Below, one piece after another: positions 10,021-23,380 of a stretch of 64,000 nucleotides of DNA. Every line of letters starts with the position of its first letter. Within the stretch, counting starts at the first letter, position 1. The stretch lies in NCBI RefSeq assembly GCF_002234675.1, contig NC_019869.2, positions 14,241,015-14,305,014 on the forward strand. The letters run 5' to 3'. The notes under the pieces are model-generated. The model was not told where the DNA came from. It saw only the letters and a list, made by a program, of their open reading frames with translations, and did no database searches. This stretch comes from Oryzias latipes. Lineage: Eukaryota; Chordata; Actinopteri; Beloniformes; Adrianichthyidae. A program made the position numbers and the translations under genes.

Positions 10021-12282
10021 GGTTAAGTGGCCATGAGTCACCTGGAAAAAAAAAAGCAATATCAATGTCCTTATGTGTCATGTAACAAATAAGACCAGCC
10101 TCAGGTGTAGCCATCTGGTTCTGGTTTCCTGCCCTGGTCTTTCTAAACAGAAACTTTGGGTTTTCTGCTTTCAGATGTTCTGTTTCTAACTTCTGGCAAC
10201 AGCTCCAGAGCATCAGCTGACACAGAAATATATTAGTCAGAACAAATGCAAACATAAAAGCTACGAAACAGCCTGATGGAGCCGGTTTAATCTCAAACGT
10301 TGTTCCATTTATGAATAAATGTTCTCATCAGACTGGAGTTCCTTCCTCTTAAATTTCAAATGAAAGAAAATAGTTTGGATTTTTTGGGTATAATTGAGCA
10401 GCTGAACTAGTGCTATAAAAACCCAATTTGGGATGTTTTTCTCGGAAGTGAGTATTTGGAAAGAGGTAATGCGTCAGTAGGCTACAGGTGTGCTGAGGAA
10501 GGGCTGAAGAGGGACCATCTGCTGACAAGACATGCCAAGTATGAAATATTCATTAAGATTTTTAGCTGTACTTCAGCTCAGCCTGGGGCTGTGGGGATCC
10601 GTCAGGAGTAAGCTGGATGTGGATGTCAGCATGTGTGTGAATGGGAGGCTGGTGACGTGTGAGAGGACGTGGCAGTTTTGGCTGTGTGGCCACTTCCTGC
10701 ATGCCATTCCTCATCACTCAGTTTTCTTAGAGAAAAACCTGCTGCAGGACAAACCTGAAACAGAACATAAATGCTGCTAAAGTGAATACATTAAATATGA
10801 CAAAAATGGAACATTCCTTGACGGTGTGCCTTATAATTCAGAAAAATATGGTTATTAAAATAAAATATTCACTTTTACAGAAGGAACGGCAATACCTAGA
10901 AGACGTGAACCTATAAGCACTAACACATTTGCTGCCTCATCGTAAATAATCGGTAATGTCTCATGTGTACTTGGCAATTTTTATGTCACTTTTTTGAGTA
11001 TTTTGGTGTATTACTCAGACCCAAATGGTAAGGACATGAAGTAAACAGATGAATTTGACACCACTGATAAATTATCAGAAGTTATGATCTATTCTTGGGA
11101 GGTGTTTTAAAAATTTCAGGTGTTTTTTACATTTTTTTTATTTAAAAAAATCCCTCCTGGACAGTTTAAAAGTATAAATAAATGATGAGAATGTGTAGGC
11201 TAAATGTGAAGCCTGTCAAACAGAGCCAGAACTATAATTCGTCACTACCTTTAGTGTATTTATGATAACCGTTATAAGCCGTTATTTCAAATTCCACTTC
11301 TACTATTTGCCTTCAGAACATAAAAATTGAGGTCAGAGTTTATCCGTCCGCTCTACATTTGTTTTGTGTTTTTTAAACATAATTCCGAAATATTTCTTCC
11401 CTTTTTTGTTGACAAACTCCTATGTCAAAAATGTGAAAAGTTGATTTTCAAGCTCATCTTCTAAACTCAAGTTACTCCACCATTTCCTTCACCGCTCCTT
11501 TCATTTCCCTTCATTCTTTAACACATAAGCCAACACCAGGAAACATTTTGTTTTCAAATTCACGAGTCCGACTCTGTTGTTTTAGCTTTGATCTGTGAAG
11601 TGGACATGTGAAAATGGATTTCCACAAACCGAGAACGTCTTCGCATCCCATAAACACCTCTGTCAGATAGGACAGATGGACAGTTTGAACATCCTTCCAG
11701 CTGTCTCCTAGATTTTCAAATCCTCATCCGCATGGCTGGCACTTGTTTCTGATCTAAAACACACAATCTCTCACTCTGAACATGGCATGTCGCCTATCAG
11801 AGTCCACTTCAACGCTTCTCTTTTTGTAATTGCCAAATTTGTGTCACATTAGTGGCCTGAGCTGTCACTGAGCCGCCAGCTGCAGCCCCCACCAACATCT
11901 AATGAATCCGACATCCGGCAGGTGGAGCAAAGTGGCTAAATGAGTTGACATTCATTCCTGTGTATGAGACACGTTTTACTTTTGGACAGAATGTGTTTCT
12001 CTCGCTCAAATAAGCCAAACTTGCAGGAAAGTTCTGAGATCAGCTGTGAGAAAAACAGAGCGGTGCAGAAATGTACCACAGTCGCACCTTCAGTCGTTTG
12101 TCCGGCTGCAGAACATTTATTCAGTTTAAAGGAACAAAGGAACATTTTAGGATGTTAGGTCAGAGCAGTGAATCCTCGACTTTTGCTGTAAAACTGGTCT
12201 CTGTTTTTTTTTTTAAATCAATATCTCCCTTTAGTATTAGTTGGTATTAGCTTTGTGGCAAACAAGTTTTCAATCATTACCC
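10021..12282. other. Gene-free interval
   Basis: Mostly unique AT-rich sequence. A short terminus resembling family G ('gtgtgccttataattcagaa' and 'aaatatgg') lies near 10825-10855. The 82-codon frame at 10532 begins with a hydrophobic segment but has no identifiable splice partner or homology. Confidence 0.4.
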
Positions 12283-13109
12283 TATTTTCTGCACTATGAA
12301 GTGTGTCAGATTGTAAGGTGCACCGTCAATGAATGGTTTACTTTTGGACTATAAAACTATGTTCACACAGGCCTCAGAAACGCATGTTTAAGCCACCACT
12401 TCCAATTAAAAGTCAATGTAAAAATGCATATATGCGTGTTTCGGGCTGCTACTTTCAGCAGTCTTGTGTTCACGCATTTTCTGTAGACATTTTTATTACC
12501 CTCTTTGGCTTCTACGTAGAAAACACGTGTCCATGGAACACTCATTGAAAGTCTGACATGTCACACCAAGCCTCTTCCAACTGTAGGTGGCAGACATGCG
12601 CTGGCAAACAGTAGAAAAAGAAGCCCCTCCCTGCTTGACCAATGTGAACACCGAGCATTCAAAATGCGTGAATAGCGCTTACCTTTAACATGGGTCGGAT
12701 GCCCGGTGTGAGGCACATTAAGTGAAACAAAAGAGTCAGAGATAAGTCAGTCAGTCAGTCTTTAGTAATTGCATTAATAACTTGTTTGTAATAGGCTACA
12801 TGCTAGCCACGTTAGAAGCATTAGCCATGTTCGAGCATTCACAACGTTTGTTTTAAGATATCTGTCTATTTTTGTAACGTGTAAAAAAAACACGGTCGGA
12901 CACTGCTACACGTTAGCATATTAACAACAATACCTAATGTAACATTTGTGTCACATGAGTGTTGTGTCTCTTAAAATCCCTTTAACATTAGTAAACATAA
13001 CCAGAATTAACACGTATATAATGCGCTCCAGATTATATGGTGCAATTTGTCAATTTTTAAGAAAACTTAATGCTTTTAAGTGCACCTTATACTGTAACAT
13101 GGAAAATAT
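12283..13109. mobile_element. Probable TIR family G element (TATTTTCYG ends)
   Basis: The left end 'ctattttctgcactatgaag' with 'ttgtaaggtgcacc', and the right end 'gtgcaccttatactgtaaca' with 'tggaaaata', are imperfect inverted repeats. Related termini occur near 10825-10855 and 54957-54990 ('ccgtatttttcagagtacaa'). The interior holds family F sequence at 12360-12690. Element borders are approximate. Confidence 0.5.
12360..12690. repeat. Dispersed repeat family F, copy 2
   Basis: It shares ordered blocks with 4100-4625 (see that entry). It lies between the two termini of the family G element, so it may be a nested insertion. Confidence 0.55.
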
Positions 13110-16097
13110 AATAATTGCAGGTGTTTCTAGTTTTGGTGTCTTATGGAGGATTTGATCTCTTAAAAAACATGACACTATAAATCTCTTGGAAACGTTTTTT
13201 TAGTAGCAGTAAATTTCAGAAAAATAATTGTTCCCAAATTCAGCATTTAGAGATACAGTTTAGTAATAAAAAACAGAAAAATTAGAAGAAAAGGGGAGCT
13301 CTGGGCTATTTTCAGCCGATGAAAACAGGCAGTGATCCTAATGATGATCGCTTGTGACTTCTGTTTGTTTATCTGCTTCTAATAATTAGGACCTCAGAGG
13401 TCAATACAGCTTCCGCACACCGGTTCTCAATCTGGATGATTGTTTCCTGTTAATGCCACATATTGATTATTGCTTATCTCCTATTATCATTCGTGTTTTT
13501 CCACCAACACAATCACACAAAACAAAGAAGTTATAGACGCTTTCCTACTCAGAGATTTACTGTGAAACATTCCCCAATTAATTCATACTCAGTTCCTGAT
13601 TAATATTTAATCTTTTATTCTTTCGAATGAATTTGTTTGAGTGCAATTAGCCATGATAAAGAGCTACAGTTTAAACATTAGGAGAAATTAAAGAAAGATG
13701 CATAAACTCATAAAATCCTAAATAAAAAGTATATCAAATCTGTTGAGTTTGTGAAAAAAAAGGGATTTAATAAAGCCTGTTCTCTGAATTGTCAAGAACT
13801 TTTGAGCAAACTCAGAGTTTCTATTCTATATTGGATCATTTCTGGACGTTAGTTCAACACAATCTCCCTTTAAAAAAAAATCTTATTCCACCTCTCTTCC
13901 TGGTTTTATATAGTAGCTTTTCTTTGACACTTCTAGAGAAACAGCAGTTTGTTGTAACATTTTTGTGTGAATTTCTCTTCATTATCACACTTTGAAGAGT
14001 CATTTTTTCATTTGCTAAAGCTTAAAGATCCACTCTGATGACAATAATTTTTTTGGTGTTTTTAACATCGTGTGGCATTTTTCTGATGATGGAGGACATA
14101 TATAAAGAAGGAAAAGCAGATAAAAAAAATTTCTTTGGAAAAAGCTTGTAGCATGTGGGTACTACAATCAGTGGGCCACAAGCTCCCTACTCTGCTCCAT
14201 TCTGATCATCCACTATCAGACAAATTGATCCATGAACATCTTTGTTTTCCTCATCTGAGCTGAATGAAAAAACCACTGGGATCCTATTTTAATTTCTTCT
14301 AAAAACCTTTAGGATCATTGGACAAAACCTGAAACCTGGAAAGTATTAATGCAATAAAGAGGCTGTGAAGCCAGAAAAATGATTCTTGAACAGGAGTACC
14401 TGATGTTAATGAGGGTGGTGGTGTGTGTGGGACATAAAACATAAAAATGCACAGCACCCATCTGATGAGTTCATGACAAAACACATCAAATGAGACATTT
14501 TGAACAAATATTTTAGGAAACTAAATATATTAATTACTGTTGTGTTTTAGGATTTTTCTTCTGGGAAGCACACAGTTTCGTGATTTTATTATTATTTATT
14601 ATTTTATTTTTTTTGTTTTATATCCTTTTAATGTTGTTGGTCCTTTTACATTTTTATTTGTTGTTGTCTTTTTTTTAAATGTTTATTGTTTTTCAGTTAC
14701 TTTAAATGTTTACAGGAAGGATCTCAAATAACCAAAAGCTGGTTCAGGATTGGAAGGACCCAAGACTTTATCAACAGGAGGCTCATCACTGAATGAAAGT
14801 TCTAAAAAGTGATATTGATGATAAAAAAAAATGAACTATTGTGATGAATATAAAGTCTAAATGTGTTAAAGAGGAAGGAAATGCAAAAGGGTTCAACTAA
14901 GAGAGAAACCTAAAGTAGATGAGAGGGTTCAGCACCATGGACAGCACCAAGTGTGTCTGTTGCAGATATTTAGGCATCAGGACCATCTGGACCGTTCACA
15001 GTCATGTTTATCATTGATGCATACTTCGTTTTATTACTTGCTAATGGTTTTACAGCAGATCTTTTCAATATTTTTCTTTATTTTTATCAAATAAACTGTT
15101 ATTAAACTGTCTTTCTATAACACAGTAGCTTTGTTGTGTCCTTTTGTGAACTTCAGTTGCAGCTCTAACGTTCTCTTAGAGGCGATACAGATGGAGAGAT
15201 AACTCCTTAGGAATGCTGCTCTGAGATGTCACAGTGACCTGAAATCTGTGTAGTGCAGCCAGTGTCAAACTCTCTGACCGACGTGGCCCCAGATAAAAAA
15301 GTGTCAGAACATATTTGTTCCATAATTTGCCATCGTTAATGTGTACACTGGAAGATCAGTCACAACTGAATGGAAATAGAGTGACTTTACACCTCTGCTG
15401 ACAGGAGTCCACTTCTCTGCTCTGTATGCAAATAAATGTGTAGCTGTGGGAGGGGGTAGGGTAGTGTGAAACCAGCAGGACATGTTTGAATAATGCATGT
15501 ACACAAAAACTGTATTTGCACATTTGCCTGCACACAAACTGTATGCATAATTGAAAACTGTGGAAAATGTGCACACCTCAGGCATTCTGCAGCCCAGATC
15601 TCCACAGTTTTTCTGAGCAGGTCAACAGCGATACGATCAAGTGGAAATTAAAAAAGAAAAATTATTAAAATGCATACAGAACTGGATTCCTCTGAGGACA
15701 AGAAATCAATTTGTCCTCTTTTTACATTTGAGTGGCGTGTTAAATTGTGTTCCTATTTGATTCCGTTTGATTACACTTATTCTAAGTTAAAACAGTAAAA
15801 GAAAAACAAAAATTCCTAAATTTCAAACTTTTAAATAGAGGAAAAGTGTGCCTCTTGCTACTGCTTCAACTATTCTGGTTAAATGTTTATATTCAGGTTA
15901 AAAAAAAACATCTAATATTATGGCAAAACAGAGATGACAGACCTAAATCTTCACAACCGGCAGAAAAGGAGAAAATAGAGAGAAATGTTTTAGATTAGAT
16001 CAAATAATGTCTCCAGTTCAACCACTGTGACCAACTGTCCAACTGCTCAGTCAAAGCACCAAGTCACAACTAAAACAGAAAGTTGTTAATTTTCCAT
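13110..16097. other. Gene-free interval with family A fragment
   Basis: AT-rich sequence without gene evidence. Bases 14023-14110 ('taaagatccactctgatgac' ... 'tttttctgatgatggaggac') match the left end of family A; the rest of that copy is not evident. Overlapping open frames at 15304-15605 are chance frames with no homologous motif. Confidence 0.45.
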
Positions 16098-16281
16098 CCA
16101 TGCATCCATGCATCTGTGCATCTATGGATCCATCCATCCATCCATCCATCCATCCATCCATCCATCCATCCATCCATGCATCCATCCATCCATCCATCCA
16201 TCCATCCATCCATCCATCCATCCATCCATCCATCCATCCATCCATGCATCTATGCATCCATCAATTCATCCATCCATCTGT
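16098..16281. repeat. (ATCC)n microsatellite
   Basis: About 180 bp of ATCC/CATC units with interruptions (TGCATC, TCTATG). All six-frame open reading through it (runs of HPSI or MDGW) is an artefact of the tetranucleotide repeat. Confidence 0.95.
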
Positions 16282-16354
16282 CACAGGGCCGCGCTATTCA
16301 ATTAATTCATTAAAATTTCTAAATGAGGAGAAAAAGAGTGAATACTAAGAATAC

Positions 16355-16490
16355 AGAAATGTGGTTCAACCCCTGTTGTAAAAGTAAAATATGTCCAACA
16401 CAAGAGGCCTTCAGGTCTCACCTGCCTGCCCAGCTGTTGGACAGGACAAGTTAAAAAGAAAAAAAAGAAAAAAGAAAAGAAAAGAAATGT
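16355..16490 (+). mobile_element. 3' end of family C retroelement
   Basis: The sequence from 'aaagtaaaatatgtccaaca' through 'gctgttggacaggacaagtt' and a following A-rich tract matches the last 110 bp of the copy at 52968-53793. That copy ends in a long poly(A). This is therefore a strongly 5'-truncated copy of the same retroelement. Confidence 0.7.
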
Positions 16491-16599
16491 GGTTCACGTT
16501 CAGGATTGATCTCTTTATGCAAAAAAAGCTTCAATGGTTTTATTGCAAAAACTAAAAGTTAATTTTCCAAAACAAAGGATTTAAATAAATGAATTTGAC

Positions 16600-16760
16600 C
16601 TCAAGCTTCCTCCCACAACTTAGAGGTGAGATTCTGATGAACTACTGCGAAAACATTGTCCTGGGAAACAACACAGTTTTTTAGATTTTGGCTAAAAACC
16701 GCAAAAGAGCACAGGGAACACTTTTACACAAGATCAATAGATGATCGGAATGGGAACTTT
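16600..16760 (+). mobile_element. TIR family A, right-end fragment
   Basis: It contains 'aacttagaggtgagattctg', 'acattgtcctgggaaacaac', 'gatcaatagatgatcggaat' and ends 'gggaactttaaag', following the conserved right half of family A. The left half is missing or replaced. Confidence 0.65.
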
Positions 16761-18429
16761 AAAGTTCAGGATTTATATCTTTTATCTCTTTATGCAGAAA
16801 AGTTTGAACTGCTTTTATTGCAACAGATAAAAGTGAATTTTCTAAAGCAAATAACTGGAACAACCACTTCCTCTTCATCCAGATGAAGCTTTGTTATCCT
16901 TTTCTGGAAGAGATAGAAGAAAAACTGGTTTGAGCTGGTCAACAAAACAGAAAATTTCTTTGTGCAGAAATAGGAAAGTCGACCCCCCAGGAGAAACATT
17001 TCTGCCCCACGTCTCACACCTCCTTCAGAGACTTCTCCTCTGTAAATATTGTGATGCAGCACAACACTGAGCCTAACTCCTCCATTCATCCTCTTCTTCA
17101 GATACTCAGGGGGAGGTGCAGCTTTGGTGTCAATCTCACATCAGCGTGAAGACGAACCCAGATTAGCCTCAGCGGGTTCCTGCTCTCCCCAGGTTTGATG
17201 GAGACACGACGGCTGATTGCAAACGCTGTGATTAAGATTTCAACATTAGCACCAGATGAAAAGAGAAAAAATGTGCAGAGAGACAGTTTTGAACTCTGCC
17301 TTTGTTGAGAGAACTGCAACTCAGTGATGCAACAGTTGCAGCAGAGCTGATTTCAAAATGAGGTGGAAAATGATGCTTTTTTTCACCCCCTCCCTCTCAT
17401 GTGTTTGCTCAGTGGGAGTAACCTATATCAACTCTCCACTGTCTGCAACCACACACCACAGGATCATTTATAATTCAGAGTCCACTAAGAGCCTGGAGCA
17501 CCCACCCGGCTCCTCCTTCCCTGCTGCATGTGTGTAAACATGCAGGTGCTGCCATTCTTCCACTGAAGGAGGACTCACGGCAGCAACACCTGCTGCTGAT
17601 GGACCGCATGTTCATTTTTTCTCCCTTTTCTCCCTTTGTTGTTTCCTCAAAGCCTCTTAACTGGTTTCAGTTTTAAAACTGATGAAGTCTTTTGATGGAA
17701 ACCTATCAACCTAATTGGAAGCGGAAGGTCGGCAAGAATGCAGCAGCTCTCTGCACATTATGCTCCTGTTAGGGAGGTGACACCGTCTGGTGACACCCCT
17801 AACATCTTTCCACGAGATGCTGTGGCTTTCAGAGTCCCTGATTGAAAAAAAAAAAATATTTGGAAACAGAACATGTTGCCGGACAGCCAAGTATTGATCC
17901 CCGAGTTTCCCTGCTGCCGATCCTGTGAAACCAGAGAACAGCAGAGCAAGATCCTACGTTTCTATTTACAACACTTCGCTTCTGTAGAAAACCAACAATC
18001 CTGTTTCCACCAGGTTGGGTCTCCTGACACCAGAGCTTCTTTAAATAAGAAGGCAAAGCTGTTATACAACGAGTCAAGTCGGAAAAAGTCTGAAGATCAC
18101 CTCGAGCAAAAACACGAGTCCTCTGAGGAACCGCAACCATAAAAATCTGAGTTTATGCATCTAAAACCTGAATAAAACTACAGTGAAGGAGCAGGAAGAA
18201 AACCTTCAGAAGAAATGTTGTGGCTCAGCAGCATTTTGGAAGAATGGCTTTCACCCAAATGGATGATTACCGCCGAGGTCACAGAGACTTCTTTGTGCCA
18301 TTTAACAGACCTGACAGAGGGACGTCCAATGAAAAAAACAGCCGCACTTTAGGATAAGAGTACAAGAATAAACACCTAAAAAAACGAAATATTCTATCTG
18401 ATTGTACCTGTGTTCAGGATTAGGTTTGC
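16761..18429. other. Gene-free interval
   Basis: No coding evidence. Frames at 16790-17089 and 17829-18142 overlap on opposite strands and show no family motifs. Confidence 0.4.
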
Positions 18430-18975
18430 AGTGAGGTTCAAATGTAGTACAAATCTATAAGGGCGGGGCCTGTCCACACACACACACTCAAATGTTATAA
18501 ACACACCTGTTGGCTCCATAAATGTCCACATGTCAACATGTACACAACACAAATACTGTTCACACATGCATACTTATGCCTTCAAACCAACTAGTGTGAA
18601 ATATTTCAATCAATCATGCAAACTATTTGTGCAATGGTGAGCTAACTCCTGTGCTCTAGTGAGTGTTTATGTTCTTCTAAAATGGACGGTGGAATGTGAA
18701 AAGAAGGACGGAGAGTGCCCAGCCATCCCCACACCAAGACCCCCGCCGCAGGAGCAGCAGCAGCCAGAACCCCCCAACACCCGCACGGCAGCGGATAGAG
18801 AACAACCGCCCCCCGGGTGATCACATCCCCCACCCAGGCCAGGGCCAGCAGGACTGCCATGGCGGCCCCCAGAGCCAGAGAGCAGGGAGGCATGGGGGGA
18901 CAGAGAATGCAGCTCCGGCCCAACAAGGAATGCAGCCCCCCCGCCGCGCCAGGAGGGCCCAACGCGGGCCCAGCA
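18430..18975 (-). mobile_element. GC-rich family C retroelement, internal part
   Basis: On the minus strand this matches 52968-53420. Shared marks are 'tgctctctggctctgggggc', 'gtcctgctggccctggcctg', 'cattccaccatccattttag', 'gtttgcatgattga' and 'tacatgttgacatgtggaca'. It is far richer in G+C than its surroundings. The frames on both strands (proline/arginine-rich on plus) reflect composition and I do not call a protein. Class is unknown; the sister copy's poly(A) tail points to a retroelement. Confidence 0.7.
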
Positions 18976-19507
18976 TGTTTTCTACATCAGACTGCATTTT
19001 TTGTCAATTGTCAGAACTACTTGAAAAAATAAATACTCAGAAGAGCAATGTTTTCATCTGAATGTTCTTTCTATCTGTACTCCATCATTGGAAAAAATGA
19101 CATACGAAGTATGTAGTGAAGATGTAAAGACTGTTTTTGTGGCTAATCTTGACCTCACCAGATATGTTGGACCTTTGTTTTAAGTTAAAATGTTCTGTGT
19201 TTCTGCTCCTGCTCTTTTTTTCTTGATCCCACCGGGTTTGTGTTTGTAACTTCTGCTGTTTTCTGTTTACTTCGTAGCTGTTAGAAAGTATCACAGCCAT
19301 GACTCCGGCTTGTAACTTAAAAACAAACTGAATTGGTTATTTTTTTCTTTGAAGATTTTTCCAATTGCTAAAACACTAAGTACCATTCCCTAATGTACAC
19401 TACTGTAACACAACTCAATGCAAAAACAGAATCCATTGCACAAAACAGTACTCTTGAAAACATGATCAGGGTGTGAAGTTATTTTATTTACTTTGTTCAC
19501 ACCACAG

Positions 19508-19888
19508 TCACTGAGCTGCATCGGGCCATATCACCTCATCCACATTGCAGGTTATATTGCCTCTTGTCAGGGACCCTGGAAAAACGCCCTGGAATGGCGA
19601 ATCCATCCTTGGAAGGCCTGCACTGGGATGTCAACAGAGGCCAACTCCTTTGCCATTAGGAGTTTCTCTCTAGTGTTTGGGTGTCTGTCATAAACTTTCC
19701 ATCTCCACGATGAGAAGAACTCCTCTAAAGGGTTCAGGAAAGAGGAGTAGGGTGGCTGACAGATATTGAAAAAGTGGTTACTGTTGGTGCAGAATCACTC
19801 TCTGCTTTGGTTTGTTCTGTGGAAGCTTACATTTTCCCAAATGATCACATAAATGTGATGTGTGGGCCCAGGATGGTGTTGTTGGCTT
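19508..19888 (-). pseudogene. Broken DDE transposase (IS630/Tc1-mariner-like, DDE_3 type)
   Basis: Reading the minus strand, conceptual fragments follow the C-terminal half of a DDE_3 transposase in order. They are VIIWENVSFHR (second catalytic segment, with E where D is usual), then FFNICQPPYSSFLNPLEEFF (containing the NPxEE segment with the third acidic residue), WRWKVYDRHP, VQAFQGWIRHSRAFF, and after a frameshift NITCNVDEVIWPDAAQ followed by a stop. At least one frameshift and one stop interrupt it and no N-terminal DNA-binding part is seen. This is a dead transposon relic. The family call rests on motif recognition only. Confidence 0.7.
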
Positions 19889-21988
19889 TTCCATGCCATG
19901 TTACTCTGTCTATTTAAAGCAGAAAAACGTGTTTAAATCCAAGAAAACTAAACCTAAATCCTAATGTTTTGTCAAACTGCCTCCTGATTTCCAACTTCAA
20001 ATTCCTGTCAAAGGTTCTGGAGAGGGGGGCCCCGGCACAGCTTCTGCATCTGCCCTGCTCTCCTCTTCTATTATCTCAGACCTTCAATGCAGTTCATCAC
20101 AACATTTTTCTTCACCGCCTCAGCTTATGACTAAAAAAAAGTTACATTTCTGTTAAAATGTCATCCATACCAAATAGAAAAATTCAAGTTTCCACCTATA
20201 GAAATGCCTCTAGATTTCACAAAGCGCCTGGAGCTGCAGCTGAAGAACGAGTCGAGTCGCTAAGCAGCAAGTGAAACATGATTTTAATTAACTCTAATCA
20301 ATAACATGGACAGCTGGGAGACCCTCACAGCAGCAGCTACACTTAACTATCTGTTAATCACTGAATGATTAGCAGCGTCTCTCAGGTCCTCCTCTCACAT
20401 TCACACAGACCAAGTGGACTCCATAAAGAACAGAGGTGGAGGACGAAAGAAGCAGCTTGTGTGTCACAGGTGATGGGGAGGGGTAACTGCACAAGAACAA
20501 GAAGATTTGACCAATTTGCACATCATAATACGTGTGACCATCTCCATCATAATGGCTCCATTGCAGCTGTGAGATGACACCGGCCTCATCAACTTATGTG
20601 TCAGAACAATTGATGGGAAGCACACGATGTAATAGGTCTTCCTGTCCTGTCCGCACCGGGGTCCGATCTCCTGGGAGATTCATTCGCGCGACAGGAGCCG
20701 TCGCCTGCAGCCTGCAGGAGAAATGGAAAGGCTTCATGTGTGGAAATGAATTCTTCACCGCTGGCAGAGACACAAAGGAAAATTAGTGTTTTAATAACCT
20801 TTGCTTCATGTTTTAGGTTCTTAGGATGCAAAATTGAAAGATGTTTGGGATCCATATCAGGATGGAGGATCGCATTAGAAATACTAAAATGAGTCCATCA
20901 TAAATCCAACAATTTGGAGAAATAAAGATTTGTTAAACTTCTGTCTAAAACAAACTGACAAACTGAACTAAACTAGAGTTTTTCTTGTGAATAGAAAAAA
21001 GGTTTTTGCTTGAAAAAATACAAGGACTCGATGTACCGCAAAATTTGAAGTGCTGATATTGTGTTCTGTTAGTCAAGATTGAAACACTTCAGAAGGAGCA
21101 TTGACTTCAGACGCAATGAAATATGGAAATATTTCCGTTTTTGTCTTCTAGTTTTCTTTTTTACCTCTCAGATTTCAGTCTTTTTTGTGAGTCCCCATGT
21201 TTTCTGCCAAATATTTATTATTAGAAAACCTCTGCGTAGTTAAGTGCACCTGAATAAAAAGCGGTTTCACGTCGACAGCTTACCCGGGTCTAAAACCTGC
21301 AGTGATTCTGTGGACTAGAAATAATGATTGATCTGAGAAGAAACATCAAAATGTCCGTCCTCGGAGGCATGTCTGAGACCCATGTTTGATGATGGTATTA
21401 AAAGGAGGATAAATAATTTACCATGTTTGCTGACTGCATGCTTAAGCTGCTGCAAACATTCAGTGTCTCTCACGTCTATTTATATAGCGTCTTTTTTTTT
21501 TTCACACAGTTGATCGCTGCAGAGGATGGACTGTTGGCGTCTGGACGCGTTGAGAGCAGCTCAATGTTTGCAGCAGGAATTCAGACTGACAGAGAAGCAA
21601 AGCTCAGATCCTGGCTCCGAACAACCGGCAGTCCACATGTGAAACTCTGTCAGCACATTCATGCAGTCTGTCCATTAGACAGACCCATACCCTCCTCCCA
21701 CAACAAGGAGTTGATACATTGGCCTGGCTGCGGCCTCACCTCCTACTCTTGTGGCCTTTTGAAGAGCCTGCAGAAAACGTGCCAGTGAAGGAGAACAGTT
21801 TTACCACAGAGCATCATAGGTGGTTAACAAAACTCTCTGGGATTTCTGAGAAGCACACAGACTGTCTCACAGCAGCTGCTTTGCCTGCCTGGAAGGGAGA
21901 AGCCATCCACCCTCTGAGAAAACACCTGTAAACCTGGGATGCCGTTCTATCCAGATTTAGAAACCGAAGCTTTCTGACATCGTTTAGG

Positions 21989-21990
<2 letters not shown>
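19889..21990. other. Gene-free interval
   Basis: No supported gene. The 121-codon frame at 21423-21788 has no recognisable domain and no matching splice partners. Confidence 0.4.
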
Positions 21991-22043
<53 letters not shown>

Positions 22044-22046
22044 TAC
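21991..22046. repeat. (TA)n microsatellite
   Basis: An alternating TA tract of about 50 bp running into TACATATATACATG. Expected to be polymorphic and able to extrude a cruciform. Confidence 0.9.
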
Positions 22047-22144
22047 ATGTTTGCACATTGAGGTTATTTTAGCTTTATACAGTTTTTATCATACTGTATA
22101 AAGTTCAATGGATTGCTCCATCCCATAATTTAAAGGGTAAATAT

Positions 22145-22803
22145 CTAAAGAACTCCTGCTGCTCTGCAGAAACTATGCCCAAGAAAACAATACAGGTTAT
22201 TTTTATTTTTGTTCGACATAAATCTGCATAATCAGAATTAAAAGTGTTAAGAATAGTTAGAAAATGCCTTTAACTTTTTTATTAGACTAATGGTTTAAAC
22301 TTAATTCATTAAGCATGTATTATCGCCTCACAATTATATTACATTTGAAGACAGCACAGCCCAGCTATTTTTCTCACAGTTTCTTCTCATACTCCCTTTT
22401 TTTTGTGTGTGATGCCTCAGAGATAACTCCATTGCGACCTTGGAGCGCCTCTCCAGTAACAACATGCGGGTGTGATTTTCACACCATTGTCCAGTGTATG
22501 ATCTTCTGAATATGCAAATGCAGGGTTCTTATACCAAGCCCATCTCCCTGCCTTCGGTGTTCAGACTTTGAATGCACCATGTTCATCTGTCTGTCCCCTT
22601 CATGTTTGTACGAAGTAAAACTTCCACAAAATATAAGTACCTGTCTCTGAGTCATTATTCATTCGTTTCTGTGTGCAGGAAACTGATGGGTACGAACCTA
22701 ACCTTTTTTATCTACAGTCCTGTTTAGAATCACCAGTTTCCTCACAAAAAGTCCACTGGGAATGTTTGAAAATAGATAAAAAGATAATTGAAGTGGGTCT
22801 TTA
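22145..22803 (+). mobile_element. TIR family A, right half with interior insertion
   Basis: It begins with the conserved 'aactcctgctgctctgcaga' and ends with 'tccactgggaatg...gataattgaagtgggtcttt'. Between about 22215 and 22740 lies sequence not shared with other copies, so the copy is interrupted or rearranged. Borders are approximate. Confidence 0.5.
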
Positions 22804-23168
22804 AAGATCTGACTGTTACATAACAACCTGCCAGGTTTCTTGGTTTTCATTGTTTTGTTTGGCACCTTTAGAGTCAAGTCCTGCTGGTTCCTCTAGAAAG
22901 CATTCACACTGCTTTCTAGATGAACCAGTCTTCTGCTTGGTGTACTTTCATCTTACATTTTTTCCTTTTTTGTCAACTTCAGTACAGGTTTTCATTCTGC
23001 ACAGCATGGAAACAGAAAGCTGAAACAGTTGGACTCAAACAGGGCAGATGACCTCAAGTCATCAGTCAAACCCACTAACTTCAGTGAAGCTGCATGAAGA
23101 CGAACTGTCAAAAACACAACTGGAGCATCTTTGATCCTGTCGTTAGTCGCTGAGTCGAGAATCGTTTG

Positions 23169-23380
23169 TTACCCTTGTGCTATCCTAGGCACTTTAACAT
23201 TGGGAGTCGGGTCATCTAGACCCACTAGACAGTGCTCTGAACCTTTTTTCTTCAATGATTTGTGATCTTCACTGGTGTCCATGGATTACATGAAATCTTT
23301 CCACCTTTATCCACCTTTGTCATGGTAGGAGGAACACTACAATGCAAGGGTGGGGTCATCTAAGATAGCACAAGGGTTAA
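23169..23380 (+). mobile_element. TTAA-flanked MITE, copy 1
   Basis: Ends are CCCTTGTGCTATCCTAG and, inverted, GATAGCACAAGGG, bordered by TTA(A) on the left and TTAA on the right. It is about 205 bp with no coding. Copies 2 (28133-28345) and 3 (33674-33886, inverted) are near-identical over their length. TTAA targets with CCC...GGG ends are typical of piggyBac-type elements, so this is a likely piggyBac-related MITE. Confidence 0.8.

Noticed and set aside
10532..10780. 82-codon plus-strand frame with hydrophobic N-terminus resembling a signal peptide
   Set aside because: No homologous motif, splice partner, promoter or poly(A) context; chance remains the simplest explanation.
16051..16348. 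Overlapping open frames in all phases (MDGW, HPSI repeats)
   Set aside because: They are the translation of an (ATCC)n microsatellite, not proteins.
18642..19061. Pro/Arg-rich 106- and 121-codon frames
   Set aside because: They lie in the GC-rich family C repeat, and the same frames recur at 52951-53223; repeat composition explains them.
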